Assembly (NCBI GenBank): GCA_973895155.1 | Contig: OZ316891.1 | Coordinates: 13,392,001 to 13,456,000, forward strand | Direction: 5' to 3' | Length of the DNA: 64,000 bases | Origin: Marsupella aquatica | Lineage: Eukaryota; Marchantiophyta | Shown: in pieces, positions 12,254-25,200 of the stretch | Layout of the letters: each line of letters begins with the position of its first letter | Numbering within the stretch: position 1 is the first letter of the stretch | Notes under the pieces: generated by a model | What the model saw: only the letters and a program-made list of their open reading frames with translations | What the model was told of the DNA's origin: nothing | Database searches by the model: none | Translations under genes and position numbers: made by a program

Positions 12254-15004
12254 TCACCGTTCCTTGAATAGCAGCTCCTGAGCCACCTTTTCTGTAGAGG
12301 GCTTAAATTTCTCATCCCAAAATCGCCTCATCCTAGATTTTTCGATCACCCTATCTGCATCCTCACTCATGCCAGCTTTCCTTAAAGCTGCTTCTAGTAC
12401 TGTAATCGTTACCTTCAAAGGCTTGATGCCTTGCTCCTCCATTTGACCTAAAAGATTCTTCGCCATCTCTACCTGCCCCTCCTTAGCACAATGGTTAATG
12501 ATTGTTGCAAAAGTGATTGCAGTTGGTTGACATCCCAGACCTGGCATTGACTTCAGTAAATCAACGGCTTCAGTGACTTTTCCTGCCTTGACAAGGTTGT
12601 AGATCATCACTGAGTATGTGTGCACATTTGGGGCAATGCCAGCCTGTTTCATTTCCTCGAACAGGTTAACAGCTGGTTCGTATCTGCCATGCTTGGCTAA
12701 CAAGTGGATCAGACTAGTGTAGGTGATAATGTCCGGCTTGAAGCCCCATTCTTTCATTTGCAGAAACACCTTCAGAGCTCCTTCCATGTCATTCGCTCTC
12801 CCGTAGCACGTCATCAACGCAGTTATAATGGGAGTGCTCATAGGGATACCCTGTTCTTGCATTTCATTCATAATTCGGTCCAAGGCTTCGTTGTTTCTTG
12901 ACCGCCCAAGGATATTAATCATCATGCAATAGCTATGCTCATTGTGTTTGAAGTACGGCTGATCTTTTGCCCATTCGAAAAAGACCAGGGCAGTGTTAGG
13001 ATTCTTGAGCCGCTGTAGAACTTGCACAACAAATCTGGGATGTACTAGAGGTTTGATCTTGTCGAGCTTTGCGTCCACAGAAAGAGGTTCTCCGTTTTCC
13101 AGCGAATTGACGAGGCTACTCGGGCCGATGATACGACCTGTGGATGGACATGACCGACAGTGCAAACATCAGTAAAAACATCCCAAGCTCCCGTGATAAG
13201 GAAAGAAATCAGAGGAGCAGGGTAGAAAGATAACAAGAAGATAACCAGTAGGAGAAATAAATCAATCTACTACATCAGTGGAATAACTTAAGTTTCATCT
13301 TAAATTAGTTAAAAGAAGTCAAAATCCTACACCCTGAACCGATCCAAAGTTGCGAAGATAAAGGCCACCGAAGGTTGGACCTGGAAGCGAGGAAAGGAAG
13401 TCCGAATGGCTCAAGAACGCTGTGGGTCGATCCCCTGTTCCAAAACTATCTACGTCTTGGGGCGCAATCTGTTCAGGAATACCTTGAACCCTCGGCAAGG
13501 ACAAGTCCAAGGTCCTGTAGGCATCATCCCCAATATCCATACCAGCAGCTTTCATCATGTTGAAGTATCTGAGAGCCCTTTCTGGGTTGCCTGCCCCGAC
13601 ATGCAAGCTGATAAGTGTATTGTACGTAATGTAGTTTGGTTTGCATCCAAGCTCAGACAGCCTATCAAACAGAGACTCCGCCACTTCAGGTTGCCCAGCA
13701 ACTCCGAAAGCACGAATCAAGACATTGTACGTGCTAATGTTAGGGGGGCAATTGGCCTGCAGCATCTGCCTGAAAATCTCTAAAGACTCCTGGTGGAATC
13801 CCTGCCTTGAAACTAGATCAATCAGCCTGGTGTACGTTACCACTGTAGCTTTGCAATTGTTCTCTTTCATTTTGCTCCAGAAATAGAGAGCAGCTTCAAC
13901 ATTTTCTGCTGCAGAACACCACTTTAAGGCACTGTTGTATGGCCAAGCGCTCTTCCTGTATCCGTCCTCGAGAATCAGCGCAAACGCATCCTGCATTGTC
14001 CCAAACTCTTTCGAGCGTCCCAAAGCATCGAGCATCGCGATGTGGGCCCGCATACTGACTTTGCCACCTGCCTTCTCCCTCGCCCACTTGAAAAAGTTCC
14101 ACGTCAAGTACGCGTTCTTCGAAGACATCCTCTGTAGAATTTGCTGAATGAGAAACGAAGTGATGACAAAGTTGGCGTCCTCGAGATTTTTCACAGTGCC
14201 AGGACCCCATTCTTGAACATCAAGTACACTGCAAACCCTGTTGACAACTTTAGTAGTTGGATTTTGGATTTTCGGGAGGTCCAACGTTTGAAAAGACCCA
14301 AAACCTGATTGTATCGTCGCCATTGTGGTCGGATGTGAATGCACTACTCCCTCTTTGCTCTCTTCGATATTCTCTTCACGCTCATTCGCCGCCGCTTCAT
14401 CTTCCACAATTACTACAGTCGTCCTCTTCAACCCCTCCTCACTGCTAGGTCTAAGGTTTATAATCTCAGCAGGCGCGGAAGACGACGACGACGACGTTTC
14501 CAAACCAGCAGCAGCTCCACCCTCCGTGTGCAAATAATTTCTCCTTGGCAGCGATCCCCACAGAGACCTCGATGAATCATTGTAATAATCATGTCTACGA
14601 AAAATACGTTGAATACCTTGAGTTGTGATAACTTGCTCCTCTAAACCCTTCAAATTTGTCGTCCTAGATAATGGAGAGCATACCTCGCATTCGATTCTAT
14701 TATTTGGTCTCACTGACTGTCGTGGCTCTGACCTTCTTCGCAGGTCCTGCCGCCACTGCTGCTGCCTCTCATCCCTGGAATATTGCGAATCACCGAATTC
14801 TCCGTTGATCCGCCGATCAGCTGATGCCGCCCAGCTCGTATCCGCAATGCCGGTCCAGGCGCTTGTGGAAAGAAAGGCGACCACTCCATCTCTTTGCGAT
14901 GGAGATTCCGACACAGGTAGACAAGTGCTGTTCTTCCTAGGTCCCGTGCTCGTTTGCTTAGCAGCTCGGTGCGGCGCTCGCTTACAAAATCGACCCACTT
15001 TCAT
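12254..15004 (-). CDS. P-class pentatricopeptide repeat protein, probably two fused PPR arrays
   Basis: Two exons, 15004-13333 and 13137-12254, join across a 195-bp GT-AG intron (acceptor CCATCCACAG) and give 851 aa. The first about 240 residues are basic, Ser/Arg-rich and low in complexity, which fits an organelle transit peptide plus linker. PPR motifs follow (for example TVVTYTRLIDLVSRQG, NISTYNVLIRAFGVAG, NYITYNTLISLHVGAG). After a linker of about 60 residues a second helical cap (FVVQVLQRLKNPNTALVFFE) starts another array (DIITYTSLIHLLAKHG, NVHTYSVMIYNLVKAG, TAITFATIINHCAKEG). PPR proteins bind organellar RNA in a sequence-specific way. No E, DYW or SMR domain is visible, so an editing deaminase role is unlikely. 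Exon 2 has its own upstream ATG (13165) and could be a separate gene starting there. Confidence 0.88.
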
Positions 15005-16740
15005 TTTGCGGAGTCGATCGACCGAGCGACCATCGATCGCCGCGGCGGAGGAGTGATATTGTCTCGGATAGTAACGATTTGTATGACGTGGTCTGGTCTC
15101 GAAGCCTTTGTTAATTTAGTGCGGCAATTTTACCGTGTGCTCTGCAAAGTAAAGGCCTGCACACCACAGCAACACCGAAAGTTACGATAGTTTGATGTGT
15201 CCGGTATTATGCATGCAGAACGCTTGTTCCAAAAAAAAGAGTCTTTTCATATAGCATTTAAGAGTATTTGCCACTGAAGATGTCCAAATTTACAATTATG
15301 TAACTAATTTAAATTTGTTTTACAAATATGTTATGCTTTTTGTATATGATTTTTCTTAATTATTTTTACAAATATGTTAGGCTTTTTGTGTATGTTTTCT
15401 CTGGCTATGGCTATGTCCCTGAACTTGTCATCCATATACAAAACCCTGGTGTATTTGTAATTACAAAAAAATAGTGATAGCATTTTCAATTAGAATAAAG
15501 TACTTAAAGAGCGTATTGTCAATTAAAACAAATTAAAAGTACTCAATAGTTGTTTCTTTATAACTAGTCTCATTAAACTTAGACTAAAAAACCTTGCAGA
15601 GAGAAAAAGATCCCCTCTTATTTATTGTTCATGAGTGCCCCATCCTTGTCTTTGTCTCCATCTTCACTTAGAGTTATGGTTTAGAGTCTTCACTCGGGGC
15701 AGTAGGCCCAGGAAATAGCTTTTGATCATACATTATTAGTTAGATTTATGCCTTCTGTCGCGTCTCTAACCTGGGCCTTAAATCCAGTTTAGTTCCATGG
15801 CGCAACCTCGACCACCAATAGGGGTGAGGGTTCGGGCAAGGAGGTGTGTAGTGGCCCCGATTAGCCCTAAGTCGGGCTAAGTCGATATACTTACTGGTAT
15901 AACACTTACACAATTCGTACTAGTCATAGGTATATTTATTTTCCACCGCTGGAATTTTCCCTCAGTTAGTGACTCGGACTAACTCCCGGCTTGGGGCTTT
16001 TCAAGCCATCGACGCGACAGAACCTTGTGACATGCAATGGGTGGCAATCCCTACCATTAGTCCGCACCCGGTACGTCCCTTAAAATGGCGCCTTTGCCCA
16101 GACAAAGCATACACACAACACCAGTTACTCGCGGAAACATTAGAGGGAAAAGACTACATTTACTCAGCGAAGCATCAGTTTACATGGTTGACTCGACTTC
16201 TGAGGGGGTCAGCAGGCCCAACGGCAGTTGATGCCCAGTCTCTACGAGGCCCCGCCTCGCACTTGCCCAGCAAGCTCGACTCTGGCTCTCACTCCTTGGT
16301 GCGCTCTGACCCTACTCAGGCCGGGACTCCCCGTGTCTCGCCTTTTCTTCTGCTGAGATAACTAAGCCTTCTCCCCCCTCCATAGCGGAAGGGGAAGCCT
16401 AAATACTACGTTTGCGAAAGGGAACCGGAGGATACTACCTTCCGGGGCAATACCTACTGACTAACTACCCTCTGACTAACTGGTCGTGCCGTACTGACTA
16501 GTTGACCGTTGACGACAAGAGTGCTAACCGGAATGGCAACAGCTAAGCCTACTGACAAAATCTAGTCCGTTGATGGACTCCATCCTACGCTGGCTGCTCC
16601 TAACTGATTTGGTCCTAATTCTTCCTACTGCCGGTAATCGGCGCCTAATGACAGCTATTCTGTCGTTACGCTTAACCAAAAGATGCCGTTGACTCAACTG
16701 CCTCGCGCGGCGCCTGCTTCCACCCTTCGCTAACCACCCC
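15005..16740. other. gene-free stretch upstream of the PPR gene
   Basis: The part next to 15005 is the PPR 5' flank. From about 15240 the DNA is very AT-rich, with a two-copy direct repeat of about 45 bp (TTTTACAAATATGTTA near 15318 and again near 15364). From about 15960 the GC content rises and the sequence looks like the flank of the decayed transposon frame, with scattered CTGACTAACT-type words at 16455-16520. I find no paired LTRs and no family-level coding sequence. Confidence 0.5.
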
Positions 16741-19374
16741 TTACGTGTGTGTTGTGGTCGGACCAGGGTTTGTCCCCCTGTCGGGGCGAGACCTCGAGCC
16801 GCCTTGATCAGAGGTGGGCCCAGGTTTTCCCCGCTGGAGGACAAGCAGGGCAACGCGATCCTGCAAGGCCTTGTTGTCCCGCACCGCCTCCTCCACCTCG
16901 TTTGCAGCTTCATCGGCCTCTATCTAGAGCCGCGCTACCTCCAGGTTGAGCTGGTTAATGGAGTCGCGATGGGTCTGGTCCTGCGCCAGCAATTTATCCC
17001 GTTCAACAAAGAGACTAGCTACCTGTTGAGCTGCCTGCAGGAACTGTTTGTTGAGGTCGGTCAGGCTAGTAACTCGAGCCAAAGATTCTGAGCGCAATTG
17101 AAACATGGTGTCATCCAGCTTCTTGAGATCTGCTTGCGCTCTGCTCAACTCCTGTGTTAGTCTGTCCCTCTGTTCAACGGTGCGGACTAACTCCTCACGG
17201 CGGGTAGTGGCCTCCTCCTCGAGGTGCTCTACCAGCATTTGGAGGCGCCCGATCTCATTCCCCTTCGCCATGAGTTCTTCTTCCAAGCGGCTTACGATCC
17301 GTGGTTGGTGCTCTAACATGAAGAAGGCTGGTTGAAAGTACGCCGAGACTTGTTGTCCGATGTACGTCGCCAGCTCCCCAAACATAGTCTGGCTAAACTT
17401 CTGGACCAGGTCGTAGGCCATGGTCCCCGGGGCTACTTGGTAGTCCTCCATCCTCTCGGGTACCGGTGGTTCCTCGGGTGGGGCAACGATCTCCTCCGTA
17501 GTCTGCACTGGGGAGGGGAAGGTTTCTTCAGGTGGTGGAGGGATTGGGGGTGGTTGTACCGTGGGTAGCGGAGGCTCGACGAAAGGGGGCGGCGGAATTT
17601 CAATAGGAGGAGGTGACGGAGTATTAGTCGGGGCTTCCGGCTCGGGGTTTGGCCGAGGGGCAGTAGTCTGCGCGCTCGGGGTTGCCTCCTCTGGGGCGGG
17701 GGTGACATTAGTCGGGGTTGAGGCGGCCATATTCTTTCCTCTGGCCTCCCGCCGTGCCTTGTACCAGGCGAGGATGATGGCGATATGACTTCCCAAGTAA
17801 GTCTTCCCCCCAATAGCCATACCACCCTGAGCCCGCTTCAGCTCCCCCGAGAATCTATGGTAAAAGAATTGGGCCCAGTTCCGCCGTTTATACTGTTCTA
17901 CCTGTACGATCATGCAGAGGGAGATCTCGGATCATGGCTCAATCATGTGTAGGGTAGTCCGTATGAAGTTAAGCCGCTCCATGCAGATTAAGTTGGTGCA
18001 CGACCCCTACTTGTATCCGTTGTCCATCTTACCCTTGGATTTGAAGTGCCGAGGTGTATACTCCTTATCCCGAATTTGGAGTTCAACCAGCACCTGCCCG
18101 GTTGGTAGGCAGAAGATCTATGCCAACCGATGCTCGGTGAGTGGTAAGGTCTGCCCTGAAACCTTAGTGGTCGATGTGTCGGTGTCAAAATTGGAGATGA
18201 ACTCACAAATCTCCTTTGGCCCGGCGGCGCACAGTCTCCATAGCAAGTGAGTGAACGGCTCCAACTGATGCTCCTTGAGATAGTCCGCGTGTTCGAGTTT
18301 CTTGATCGCAATCCAGACTACTTTGGGGACGCGGATCACCTGTAATAAGTTGGACTTTGGGTTATCCGGGGGCCGTCGGGTCTGGTTGGCCGGGAGGTTT
18401 GTCGGGGCAGGTGCAGGCGCAGCGTTGGTTTGCGTTGTTGATTCGGGGGCCGGCGTCGTCCTTGGCCGCTTACAAGAACGTTGCTCGAGTTGCGGACTAA
18501 CTCGCTCGGAACCCAAAGAACACTTTGTGTTGATCACTGGTCGGACTTGGGACCGGTTCGGAGGTACGCCGGTGGTCATTGGTTGAGGTGCTGGTGGTGT
18601 TGGGGTGGCCATATCACAGTCGAAGGTGTTGGAACTTTCCCCGAGGAAAGTAAGATTATGCGCCGCTTCCCGTTGTCTGCTGATGTCTTCTTGGTGCTTT
18701 TTGGCTGCGATCTGCTGGTCTAGGTACCCCGGAATCTTGTTAAACTCCACTTGAGTAAGCCGCTGGCTGCCCTTCAGCCTAAAGAACTTTGCTGGGACCT
18801 CAAGAATCGCCTATGCTACCGACCTAAGCCCTTCCTCGCTGAGATATAGCTCGGTGATGTAGTCTCGCAGCTCGTTGTAGCTGGAATCCCTGGTGATGGC
18901 TGTCTTCTCGCAATTAACCAGTGCTACCATGGCCACCAGTTTTGCGTATCTTCATTCGTAAGCGGCTTTCTTGGGACAAGAGTACCAATAAGTCTCGGAG
19001 AACTTAGCACCTACCTCGCCAAACAAGGTCCAAAATCCCAAGGCTGTAAGGGTCATACTAACCTTGTAGTCCGGTTCGTCGAGTCCGCGTTCCCACCCGG
19101 CTGGTCCTCGTGCTTGTGGAGGCCTTGCTCGTCCTGACTAAATCTCACCACATTCTGCTCTTATCCCTCGATAATCTCCTTGTAAAGGTCAGCTTGATTT
19201 GAGCAAAAAGGTGAGTGAATGGCAGCGTCCGCGAATTCCAAAAGGTAGAAATGAGCAAATGGCCCGCAGTGCCATTGGCTCTTCTCTTATGGAGGTGCCA
19301 GGATGAGCCCGAGCGTGAGAAGGCCAGGCCATTTTGGTCGTTGATAATGAGCTGAAGTCGGCGCCTCGGTCCAA
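16741..19374 (-). pseudogene. decayed transposon-associated ORF: one frame, eight premature stops
   Basis: A single frame of 878 codons runs from ATG at 19374 to TAA at 16741-16743 with no frameshift. It is broken at 19189-19191 (TGA), 19138-19140 (TAG), 18952-18954 (TGA), 18811-18813 (TAG), 18118-18120 (TAG), 18007-18009 (TAG), 17932-17934 (TGA) and 16924-16926 (TAG). Coding-like sequence continues across every stop, for example YWYSCPKKAAYE, then RYAKLVAMVALVNCEKTAIT, then KFFRLKGSQRLTQVEFNKIP. In the virtual protein an N-terminal globular part is followed by a Pro/Thr-rich linker, a second globular block (NWAQFFYHRFSGELKRAQGG), a long Pro/Glu-rich stretch and a coiled-coil tail. The layout resembles the gag-like or mobile-domain proteins of plant transposons, but I cannot name the family. 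I saw no reverse transcriptase, integrase or flanking LTRs. Base composition is richer in GC than the surrounding repeats. Confidence 0.75.
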
Positions 19375-19669
19375 GCGTGATTCTTCTAACGGATTTTTAC
19401 TCCGTCACCGCCACCGTACCTCGGTCGCGCGTAATAATCCTCCTCCTAAATTCGTAATCATTCGGTCGACTTAACCTACTCCTAATCTATTTATAATGGC
19501 AACAGACGGCTATACGTGCTATTCTACGCTACGGCTACAGTCCTAACGACCATATAAGACCTAATCTACGACCTGGGTTTGGTTAAGTGACATGTTACCC
19601 GTGTCACACCTTCAATTGGCATGGACCCAATAGGTATCTTTTATTCAAGGAGAGTGAGTAACCCACAAC

Positions 19670-19855
19670 TGTCCATATATAAAGGGGAAAGTATCCAAAA
19701 TTTCTCCATTTTCTCACATTCTACTCACTTCTTTCCACTAAGGTGCCAGTCTGTCATGATTTAGGGAATAATATAGTGTTAGTAGTGAAATTTGGATCGT
19801 ACAGGTAACCCATAGCTCTAGAAAAGAAAATTGTGGTTTAAACCCCAATGAATGA
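19670..19855 (+). repeat. dispersed repeat family A, copy 1 (LTR-promoter-like)
   Basis: This starts at a TATA-box-like TATATAAAGGGG and continues through a CT-rich leader and GTGCCAGTCTGTCATGATTT to AATTGTGGTTTAAACC. The order of motifs matches copies at 22450-22620 and 54230-54450. A conserved TATA box followed by a leader suggests the R/U5 part of an LTR, but no internal domain adjoins it. Confidence 0.5.
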
Positions 19856-19949
19856 TGAAAGCCAAGCATGCCTCAACTTGTCGGGGACCTCTTTGTTGTT
19901 CTTCAACCATGACATTGACCTAACCTTTGTTGAACATGGAGTCATGAAC

Positions 19950-20225
19950 TCACACTAAAATAAGGCGAGCATAGATGCTGTTAAAATTAGTCTAGCATAC
20001 ACCAATATCAAGGTTCGATGAGCATAGATCTGCTGCTAAAATAAGCTAAATGTAGGGTCTCCTGATAAAACTAGCTACGCATCAATCAATTTCTAAAATC
20101 TGCCAAGCATGGGTCCATTGCTAAACTTAGCCAAGCAGTAGTCCGCTGCTAAAATTAGCCAAGCATAGATTATCTAGTATGGATACTCTACTAAAGATTA
20201 GCTGGGTAGAGGTTCGTTGGGTTTG
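19950..20225 (+). repeat. degenerate tandem repeat, unit about 30-37 bp
   Basis: About eight or nine units share the core GCTAAAATTAGCCAAGCATA, with much drift in sequence and spacing. An isolated relative sits near 20636. The core contains an inverted repeat (CTAAAATTAG). The array is too irregular to be a CRISPR array and spacers are not distinct. Confidence 0.6.
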
Positions 20226-22255
20226 ATACTAAATGTTAGGTGAACATTGTTGAGCAAGGACGACATTCACAACGTCAAGTTTATGAACCATTTAACACAC
20301 AAGTGATTGACACACAGAGATATGTGGTTCACCTTAGCTAAGGCTACGTCCACAAGAACACACAAGAACTTTATTGCACTATAGGCCCGTCGGACAGACC
20401 AAGTCTCCGCAATACAAGATCTCCTTATCTCTCAACGGGCTCCGTAACAATGAACGTGAGTTCCTCCTATCCAAGAAAACACTGCTTGGGATGTAACTGT
20501 GTGCAGCCTAGTTAACCTAACCTAGTCTGTGACTAAGGTAAGCCCTAACTATGGTCACAGTCGTAACCCTAGACTAAGTTTAAATGCCTAACAAACATGA
20601 GTGTGTTGCTCTAATCACCAGAGCATTTATTTTCTGCTAAAATTACCCCGATATGGGTCTAATACTCTTGCACATGTTATGAGATGCTCACTCATAGTTC
20701 CTTTTTGTCCACTATTTGAATACAAAACACATAGAGGTTTGTTTGCAAGACATGTGTCTGCATAACACTTACCCTTATTGTAACCAGTTTAATATTGAGT
20801 TACTTAACTGGTGAGGTGGGCCATTTTGGGTGAGTTTGTTCTTATTACAAGATTGTGGTTTAATGGTTTTCATGTGACATGCCATTGTGAGAATATCACC
20901 TGAAGAGAGCTTTTGGAGTGAGAAATGCAGGTGTATATTTTTTGTTTGGCTTTACGGAGCAAAGTTTCCTGCTTGACATATAGCCCTCCCCTCATATGTG
21001 TAGCTTAAATCCGTTCATAAATTTGACCTTTGGTGGGATATCAATCTTGCGAGCCCAGGGCCATTGCTAAACAGCTTTAACCTACTCAAAATGTATAAAA
21101 GTAAAGGGTTTGGCACTCAAACAAACCTAAGCCCTTGTAAACCCTCCACAAGTCCATTAGTTTGGGGATAAACAATGTTCAGCCAACCGGGCAGCCAACA
21201 CACTACCTAGGCCAAGGCGCAAGCATAACCTAATACAGTGGCGTGAAAATATCAAGCAAAATATTGCCCTTTATTTGTAACACTCTTTTAATTCTTTGAT
21301 GCTGATCATTGATCATCAATTGCATGTGGCTCGTATAATGATCGATGGTACTAACAGAAAGTTGCGGCTCATGGAGTTAGTTGAGACCCACATCATAGAA
21401 TCCTTCTTGCAGTGCACCTTCCTCCAATACTCCACATGAATAACTCTATTTTTGCAAATATCAACCATGATACCCCAGCTTGCAAGCAACAGCCCCTCTT
21501 CACCTGACTTGGTTGGGACTATCATATATTACAATATATGCAACATAAATTGCAAAAATGATCTGCACTTTACAACCAGTTGAAGAATGGATCCTTGCAG
21601 TGAATTTGTGAGCAAGAATGCAATATATCTACTATGACATAAGCTTCCTTAATTATTTAATTATGAACTCTGAAAAGAATACTTGGCGTGTATAAATAGC
21701 CTTTGGAAGACTTTGACCTAGCATAGATGGCCATGTTGTATTGTAGCCTCTATCTATAACACCAATGAAATAACTCTTTCTCTCCTATAATGTACAATAA
21801 GTGATATGTAATAAAACCATATATTCTCGCATACATTTTTGCCAAAGTGAATTGGCCTAAGTAAAACAAGTAAGATGGACCAATCAACTCAGTCCCAAAT
21901 ACCCACTACAGAGTGACCAAATTAAATAACTTGAATAATACCATTGTCACATATAATCCTGCAATGACCAAAATCCCAACCAAAATAAAGTAGGTTCTCA
22001 GTTGGATCTAATAGACACTTAGAAATCAGTTCAAATTACAAAGACATCATAAGTAGTTAAAGAGCAATACTTGGATGCCAAGTACAAGGTAATAATCAAA
22101 TCAAAATGACACATAACAAGAATTTTATTGAAAGTTAATATGCAAAGTATTTATTTCAGCTTATAAGAATAGCTGTACATACCTGACAACTAAAGAGCTG
22201 AGGTAAATATTTGCATGAGAAAAGAGGTGAACTTGATTTAATTGAACCTCAAGAG

Positions 22256-25200
22256 CTATCGCCAGGCATCATCATCCTTTATATTGTAGTTTCTAACCCT
22301 TGGTCGACTAGCAATTTGATTTGCCAATTGAGTCTCTCGCAATTTTATGGATTGCTTCAATTTGCTGCGTTGACTTGGGATACCCTAAATACAAGCAATT
22401 TTGATTAATTGGACTAGAGCAATGAGCTTTCAATTAAACCACAACTTCCCTTGTATAAGGGGAAGTGTCCAAGAACTCCCCCTTTTTCCACATTTCAACC
22501 ACTGTTCTCCTCTAGCATGCCAGTTTGCTCCACAATTTCAGAAAAAATCTCCTTTTCATGGTAACTACGGGTAACCCGTAGCTTTTGAAGGGCAGTTGTG
22601 CTTTAAATGCAACATTGAAAGAACATGCTATAGGGAGGAGTGTAAGCTTTAGCATATACAAATATATCAAATCCATGTCTATAAACAAACTTTTCATTTT
22701 ATATCTAGACTTGATTAAATCAGTGCAAGTTGATTCTATGTAAGGATCAACTTAATATATTATACTCACCTGATGAACATAATCTTGTAGTACTTCAGGC
22801 CTTTGCTTAAGAGACGTCATTTTCCCTTCTAAATGAAGCCAACAGTTACCAATGTGTTCATCAACTGCCTCATTGGGCTGAAGACTCCTTGATTGTGTAT
22901 GTATGTTAATACCTTGCTTGGATCCTCTTGTGGTAGAAGCCTCACGTCCCCATTCTTGGGTTGTTGGACTGGACACTCCTTGAGCACTAGTCTGGTTAGG
23001 AGCCTTTTGGGGACTTGAATATGGGCGATGAGAACAAGTAGTAGTTGCCCTTCCTCTATTGGTAGCCTGCAGTATGTGTAACTGGTTGTCCTCAATATGA
23101 TTCTTGAATCTGCTTATGTATAGCAAACAATAATTTGAGACTTGGAGTGGGATCACTCGAGGATAACTACACCACCACCATGTAAGTACTATAATGCCCC
23201 CACTCCCTTCCCCCACCAAAAAAACAAAAAATTAATAACAACAAAAATAACTATTTAGGAAATTTATTTTCAAATATATATGGGCTAAAATTATATAGGC
23301 ATCACATATCATAATTTAAAAATAAGGACACCTAACTTTTGTTTTAGGGGTTAATACAAACTTGTGTTTCACTTTTCTAGAGGTTACTTTCTCCCTTGAA
23401 ATTTGAAGGAATCCAAAGCTGAGTAGGACTCAATAGGAATCATATAAAATTGTTTTCTCCATCACAACATACCATATTCCTGGTAGGATTTTGACTATGT
23501 TCCAGACGGTCATAATGTTCAAGAAACAACATATTGTTCTTGAAGTCAGACTGTTGCACAAATCTGTCAAATTAAAAGTCCAGCCAATAGGAAATTAATG
23601 TTTCCAAAAAGGAAAGTGGCTCGTGGATAAATAGAGTCAAAGTTGAAATATTAGATGATATAGCTATAAGTTCTCTTGGAATGGTACTATTGTTTTGAGA
23701 ATATGATAAATCAATATAGAAAATCTTAAAGCAACTATTGCACATATCAACCATTTTTACTTAGAATATTCATGCATGAAATTGACCTGTTGAAATCTGC
23801 ATGGAGAGAATTGCTAATCTCCATTAGACAATCCCTCTCATTAGTCATTCTTATAATGTCAGCTGTAGCACTTTCTAGCTGAATTTGCAATACTTTTTGT
23901 ACTCTCTCAAGCTCAGCAATCTTGACGGCTGCTGGCTGAATATCATCTGAAACACTGGTAAAGAAAATCATCATTCTTTAATCTTGGTGGAGGTGTACTG
24001 AGAGAATCTAATTGTCCACATTGTGGAAGGGAAAGCATAGATATTAACCAACCCCATAACCAGCTTACATTTTTTTTCTGAAAGCCACCTTTTATATAGT
24101 GATTGGACTTGGGAGTTTATCTAAGTATATAATTTGAGATGACTCAAGCTGTCATAGAATAACTTAAACTCCTCTATTTTATAAACAAACTTGTATAATA
24201 ATTTTTGTTATTTTCATTTTTTATAAGCCATTTCTACAGTCATTATAGCAAATATGTATGGCATATTTTAGATATGTGAGTGTGCACTACCTTATTTATT
24301 TCCCTGTTTTAAAACCTTTTGCAACTATCATTCAAATATATACTTATTATTACTTGCAAGTGATTCCTATTGATCTAATATCATAAACCTCCTGATTTTT
24401 GGACACTGAAAATCATGATGAGAATAAGTATGATCACCTTTTGGATTTGTCACATATATTGGGTTTGTTCTGGATAGCTTCTGTGGTTTGATCTTCTTGG
24501 TTAGGAGTTTTTTCATCTGATTTTTTTAGTCGGAGTTTCTGAAGCTCTGATGCCAAATGGTGCACCTCCTCACGCAACTGTCTTACTTCTTTCCCCTAAG
24601 CAATGTATTAGTCCAAGACCTTAGTAAAATTATTTCACAATACACTGATTGCTGAGTCCAACATTTATGTAAGCAAAGACAGTAATCACTTAATATAAAG
24701 AAGATAATGACAAGAATAAAACACATGAATCCAGCACATGCATGCACTTCAAGAAAATGAAGAAAATAGATATATTAAGCAATGCAGGTTAATATTGATT
24801 TATTATAAGACCTTACTTCACATTTTGTTGACAGGCCTTCAATATTGTTTGAAGATTTTTCTTTTTGAAGAGTAGCCTTTTGTAAAGCTTCCATGTCTTC
24901 CAACATGGTACCTGTAATATACTTACAAAGTCATAATCATCACAAACCTCATTCATGGAAACACATCCTAATGACTAATAAAAACATGATTACAGCGGCA
25001 CAATAAATTTAAGGTCACTTCCTTCATGCTAGTACTATCTCTCAGCTTGACATTTTGTGGAGAAAAAAACTTGACAAAAAATGAGATGGACAGTTCAAGG
25101 TTCTTCAAGAATCTTGGTTCTACTTAGTGTAGCTCAAAAGTTAAAAAGGGAAAGCAACTGGAGAAACTTACACACCAACTACTGATCGCATCTGTTCATT

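Larger units (their letters stand above)
19375..22255. other. gene-free stretch rich in old repeats
   Basis: No exons are visible. The interval holds one copy of dispersed repeat family A (19670-19855) and a degenerate tandem array (19950-20225). A segment near 21680-21840 has a TATAAATAG box followed about 85 bp later by CAATGAAATAA and a CT-rich run, which looks like part of an old copia-type LTR. I did not find its partner. Confidence 0.45.

Noticed and set aside
13319-15056. Long open frames on the plus strand opposite the PPR exon
   Set aside because: They are antisense shadows of the real minus-strand coding exon, with no independent family similarity.
19950-20225. Possible CRISPR array
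   Set aside because: Repeats are degenerate and unevenly spaced, there are no distinct spacers or cas genes, and the DNA is eukaryotic.
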